Positions 61,046-64,000 of a stretch of DNA of 64,000 nt are shown in pieces. The translations under genes and the position numbers were made by a program. The stretch's first letter is position 1, and the number at the start of each line of letters is the position of its first letter. This DNA is from OFTM10 sp964196195 (lineage in GTDB: Bacteria > Actinomycetota > Acidimicrobiia > Acidimicrobiales > Aldehydirespiratoraceae): positions 1-64,000 of the forward strand of contig CAXMSE010000032.1 in NCBI GenBank assembly GCA_964196195.1, given 5' to 3'. The notes below the pieces were generated by a model, which saw only the letters and a list, made by a program, of their open reading frames with translations, made no database searches and had not been told where the DNA came from.

Positions 61046-62764
61046 TTGTGGACCTTGAACGAACACCTGTTCGCGGACCCGGTCGCCACTCCCCTACCTC
61101 CGGTTCCCGCCCCTCACCAACGCACCCTCGAGGATCTGGGCACCGCCCTTCACGAGGTCACCTTCGTGGTAATCGACCTCGAGACCACCGGAGGATCGGC
61201 AAGCAGCTGTGCGATCACCGAGATCGGAGCGGTGAAGCTACGCGGCGGCGAGTGCCTCGGCACCTACCAGACCCTCGTCGACCCTGGCTGCGCCATCCCT
61301 CCCGAGATCACGGTGATCACCGGCATCACCGAGGCAATGGTGATGCGCGCCCCCCGCATCGACAACGTCACCCCCTCGCTTCTGGAGTTCATCGGTGATG
61401 GCGTGATCGTGGGCCACAACGTGAGGTTCGACCTCTCCTTCATCAACGCCACCCTTTCGCACCAAGGCCGCAATCGACTCCCCAACCGCTCTGTCGACAC
61501 CCTCGCCCTCGCCCGCCGCCTCCTTCGCAGCGAAGTGCCCAACTGTCGCCTCGGCACCCTCGCCGACCGGCTCCGGCTGAGCCACCAACCCAGTCACCGG
61601 GCCCTCGACGACGCCCTGGCTACCGGAGATCTCCTCCACCTACTCCTCGAACGCGCCGGCTCGCTGGGTGTCACCGGCCTCGACGACCTCATCGCGCTAC
61701 CCACCATGGCCGGCAACGCCCAGGCTCAGAAGCTGCGCCTCACCGACCGCCTGCCGCGCGAGCCCGGCATCTACCTCTTTCGTGGGCGCACCGGCGACGT
61801 GTTGTATGTGGGCAAGGCGGCCAACCTGCGCTCCCGGGTGCGCAGTTACTTCTCCACCGATGAACGCCGCAAGATCGCCCAACTGCTTCGCGAGACCCAT
61901 CGCATCGATCACCGCGTCTGTCGCAACGGACTCGAGGCGGCCGTGCTGGAGCTGCGCCTCATCCACCAGCACCTGCCCCGGTTCAACCGCCAGGGAACCC
62001 GAAGCTCCAAGTATCCCTATGTGAAGCTCACCCTCGAAGAGCGCTTCCCCCGCCTCTCGGTGGTGCGCACGGTCCGCGATGACGGCGGGCTCTACTTAGG
62101 CCCGGTCTCATCGGCGAAGCGAGCCAAACGGATCGTGGAGGCGATCGAGACCGCCGTGCCGATCCGGCGCTGTACGGCGCGGTCCACCGGGCGCACGAGT
62201 CGCACCGTGTGCACACCCGCCCAGATCGGTGTGGCGTGTTGCCCGTGTTCGGGCCACACGCCCGAGGCCGACTATCGAGCGGTTGTCGACGATCTCGTCG
62301 CCGGACTCACCCTTCATCCCCAGCGCCTCCTCGCTCCTCTCCAGGCCCGTATTCTCATGCTGGCCGCCGAGGAGCGATACGAAGAGGCCGCCGATGTGCG
62401 CGACCGGGCCGAAGCGCTGGCCGGCCTCCTACAGCGTCAGCGTCGATTCGATCTGCTCCGCCGGGCCGGCCGCATGCGGATCAGGATCGGATCCGACTGG
62501 GCCGAGTTTGCCGGAGGACTTCTCAGCGGGTGTGGCTCGGTCGACGACCCACCCTCGCTGCTCGATCACGTCGATCGGTCCACCGCTGCTCACGACCTCG
62601 ACGATCGCCTCCCGGTTCCGAGCCGGCCCGACGCCGACGAACTCCTGTGTATCGCGCGCTGGCTCGACCAAAATGCCGGTCGAGTCGAGCTCGAGTTGGT
62701 GGAGGGCACGCTCGCCGAAATGCTCCCGCGTCTCCCCTCGTTCGCTGCCGGGAAGAGCCAATAG
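61046..62764 (+). CDS. DEDDh exonuclease fused to a UvrC-like GIY-YIG nuclease
   Basis: 572 residues. Residues about 36-195 are a DnaQ-like 3'-5' exonuclease: VVIDLETTG (Exo I), GHNVRFDLSF (Exo II), HRALDDALATGD (Exo III, DEDDh type). A GIY-YIG nuclease follows (PGIYLFRGRTGDVLYVGKAANLRSRVRSYF and the LEAAVLELRLI segment), and then a UvrC-like C-terminal region without its HhH pair. This layout is known from actinobacterial proteins related to Cho. The start is TTG 61046 with no SD visible; leaderless translation is possible. Two LexA boxes flank the start, so SOS induction is strongly suggested. Confidence 0.92.
   Translation: MWTLNEHLFADPVATPLPPVPAPHQRTLEDLGTALHEVTFVVIDLETTGGSASSCAITEIGAVKLRGGECLGTYQTLVDPGCAIPPEITVITGITEAMVMRAPRIDNVTPSLLEFIGDGVIVGHNVRFDLSFINATLSHQGRNRLPNRSVDTLALARRLLRSEVPNCRLGTLADRLRLSHQPSHRALDDALATGDLLHLLLERAGSLGVTGLDDLIALPTMAGNAQAQKLRLTDRLPREPGIYLFRGRTGDVLYVGKAANLRSRVRSYFSTDERRKIAQLLRETHRIDHRVCRNGLEAAVLELRLIHQHLPRFNRQGTRSSKYPYVKLTLEERFPRLSVVRTVRDDGGLYLGPVSSAKRAKRIVEAIETAVPIRRCTARSTGRTSRTVCTPAQIGVACCPCSGHTPEADYRAVVDDLVAGLTLHPQRLLAPLQARILMLAAEERYEEAADVRDRAEALAGLLQRQRRFDLLRRAGRMRIRIGSDWAEFAGGLLSGCGSVDDPPSLLDHVDRSTAAHDLDDRLPVPSRPDADELLCIARWLDQNAGRVELELVEGTLAEMLPRLPSFAAGKSQ
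61060..61073. promoter_or_regulatory. LexA-type SOS box 2 inside the first codons of the same gene
   Basis: CGAACACCTGTTCG matches the ten fixed bases of the LexA core. It covers codons 5-10, and its centre is 35 bases from that of box 1, so two LexA dimers could bind on about one face of the helix. Confidence 0.7.
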
Positions 62765-62770
62765 AGAAGC

Positions 62771-63805
62771 TCAGGCGCTGGCCACCAGAGCATCGAGTTT
62801 CGCCGCGGCGCGACCGTCGTCGATCGCCGCTGCGGCTCGAGTCACTCCAGCAGCCAGGTCGGGGACCACGCCGGACGCCCACAGACCGGCACCGGCATTG
62901 AGAACCACGATGTCGCGCGCAGGCCCCGGCTCGCCTGCGAAGATCTGTCGGGCGATCCTCGCATTGGTCTCGGCATCGCCCCCCGCGATGTCGGCGCTCG
63001 TCACTCGAGCCAGGCCGTAGTGGGTGGCGTCGATCTCACTCTCGGTGATCTCGCCATGGTCGAGCGACACGATCGTGGACGGCCCTGTGGTGGTGAGCTC
63101 ATCGAGGCCACCGGTGCCGTGAACCACTAGGGAGCGCAACGAGCCGGTGGCCCGCAGCACCTCGGCTATGCGGCGGATCGTGTCGACATCGGCAACGCCG
63201 ATCACCTGGCGGGTGAGCCGGGCCGGGTGCGAAAGAGGGCCGAGGATGTTGAACAGTGTTGGGATGCCGAGCTCGGCACGAACGAGGCCGACGTGTCGCA
63301 TGGCCGGGTGGAAGGTGCGGGCGAAGGCGAACCCGATACCGAGCTCGTTCACCTGCGACTCCAGGGTGGGCGTGTCGATATCGATCCGAACTCCGAGCGC
63401 TTCCAGCAGATCGAAGCTCCCCGATGTGGACGATGCTCTGCGATTGCCGTGCTTGCACACGGTTGCGCCCGCACCGGCCGCGACGAATGAGGCCATGGTC
63501 GACACGTTCAACGCCGCCGTGCGCCGACTCTGGGCCCCACCCACGCCTACGATGTCGATCGTGTCGGCCGGAACCACAAGCGGGCTCGCTGCCGCGATCA
63601 TGGCTCGCTGCAGGCCGGTCATTTCCTCGATCGTCTCACCCTTCAATCGGATTCCGACGATGAAGGCGGCGATCTGAGCATCGGTGGCCTGCCCCGACAG
63701 GACCGCGTCGAACACGGCTTCACACTGATCGGCACTGAGGTCGGAACCCGAGGCGATCACCGCGAGAATCGAGGACCATCCCCCGTATTGATCGATCGAT
63801 GCCAT
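62771..63805 (-). CDS. trpD: Anthranilate phosphoribosyltransferase family protein (TrpD), divergent PRPP loop
   Basis: 344 residues from ATG 63805 (SD GAGGAGG). The helical N-terminus and VCKHGNRRASS, SFDLLEALG, FHPAMRHVG, TLFNILGPLSHPA and GLDELTTTGPS (Mg acids) match TrpD, which transfers phosphoribose to anthranilate. The normally strict GTGGD motif that grips PRPP reads GVGGA here. The rest of the loop (QSRRTAALNVST) also differs. It may be a second TrpD-like enzyme with altered substrate use. It is convergent with the preceding gene, and no other trp genes are near. Confidence 0.85.
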   Translation of the reverse strand: MASIDQYGGWSSILAVIASGSDLSADQCEAVFDAVLSGQATDAQIAAFIVGIRLKGETIEEMTGLQRAMIAAASPLVVPADTIDIVGVGGAQSRRTAALNVSTMASFVAAGAGATVCKHGNRRASSTSGSFDLLEALGVRIDIDTPTLESQVNELGIGFAFARTFHPAMRHVGLVRAELGIPTLFNILGPLSHPARLTRQVIGVADVDTIRRIAEVLRATGSLRSLVVHGTGGLDELTTTGPSTIVSLDHGEITESEIDATHYGLARVTSADIAGGDAETNARIARQIFAGEPGPARDIVVLNAGAGLWASGVVPDLAAGVTRAAAAIDDGRAAAKLDALVASA

Positions 63806-63880
63806 TGTTTCCTCCTCGCAGTCGGCCGCCACCGGACCGGCTGGGGCCGGGTCGAGCGACGGCGGTACTCTAGGCGCCCT

Positions 63881-64000
63881 GTGCTCAACGACCTCGACCT
63901 CGACTTTTCGGCTATCCGCGCCGGCTCTCTCGTCTGCCTGCTGATCGCCGCTCCTGCCGCGATCATCGTGAACATTCTGGCCGACGGCGGCGGCACCGAC
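63881..64000 (+). CDS. N-terminus of a membrane protein, cut by the window end
   Basis: GTG 63881 opens a frame of 40 codons to the edge. Residues about 13-33 (AGSLVCLLIAAPAAIIVNIL) form a membrane helix. It diverges from trpD with a 75-base gap. A family cannot be named from this fragment. Confidence 0.6.
   Translation, partial: MLNDLDLDFSAIRAGSLVCLLIAAPAAIIVNILADGGGTD

Noticed and set aside
1..64000. tRNA, rRNA, insertion sequences, phage genes, att sites, replication origin
   Set aside because: No cloverleaf, rRNA core, transposase, integrase or AT-rich origin with a dense DnaA-box cluster was seen. The three boxes before dnaE are too few for an origin.

Overview
The window is GC-rich chromosomal DNA from a bacterium of the Actinomycetota. 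The division gene order (mraZ, rsmH, ftsL, ftsI, murE, mraY, murD, ftsW, murG, murC, murB, ftsQ, ftsZ, pgeF, yggS, sepF, yggT, divIVA) points there. So do a Bpa/PafE-type proteasome activator, a MtrA-MtrB-LpqB-like module, a DUF3040 protein and a PimB-like mannosyltransferase. Class Acidimicrobiia is my best guess, held with modest confidence. Nothing looks like a prophage, insertion sequence, CRISPR array, rRNA or tRNA. No gene-free stretch exceeds about 300 bases.

Layout. 1-3952 (minus): end of a peptide ABC importer operon (two ATPases, then a lipoprotein binding protein that runs off the left edge). 4098-7850 (plus): HrpA helicase. 7872-9795 (minus): two uncharacterised proteins and a nitroreductase. 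9877-15202 (minus): phosphodiesterase-like enzyme, proteasome activator Bpa and DNA polymerase III alpha; the dnaE leader holds three DnaA-box-like sites. 15275-15721 (plus): Rrf2 regulator. 15729-35679 (minus): the division and cell wall (dcw) cluster and its downstream genes, read right to left. 35908-38227 (minus): ROK kinase, small protein, HNH nuclease, lipoate ligase. 38354-42869 (plus): MoxR, DUF58, transglutaminase. 42906-46631 (minus): DUF3040, DinB with a Nudix hydrolase, a membrane-anchored HTH protein and a dolichol-phosphate-mannose-synthase-like enzyme. 46697-50594 (plus): membrane protein, IMPase, then response regulator, histidine kinase and GerMN lipoprotein. 50598-54371: phosphofructokinase, glycerol kinase, AlaC. 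54385-60087 (minus): SMC-like protein, small proteins, glycosyltransferase, QueG. 60170-62764 (plus): dehydrogenase and a SOS-type exonuclease/GIY-YIG protein. 62771-64000: TrpD and the start of one more gene.

The dcw cluster is extremely compact: every junction from rsmH to ftsQ overlaps by 1 to 11 bases, so translational coupling is likely. murF and lspA are missing from their usual places. Control signals concentrate at its head. There is a LexA-type palindrome, then about ten GG-rich repeats at an exact 10-base period (likely MraZ operators), then mraZ. After mraZ comes a 26-bp RNA stem that would bury the likely Shine-Dalgarno and start codon of rsmH. Its only two mismatches become G-U pairs on the transcribed strand. 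I consider this regulatory block the most interesting part of the window.
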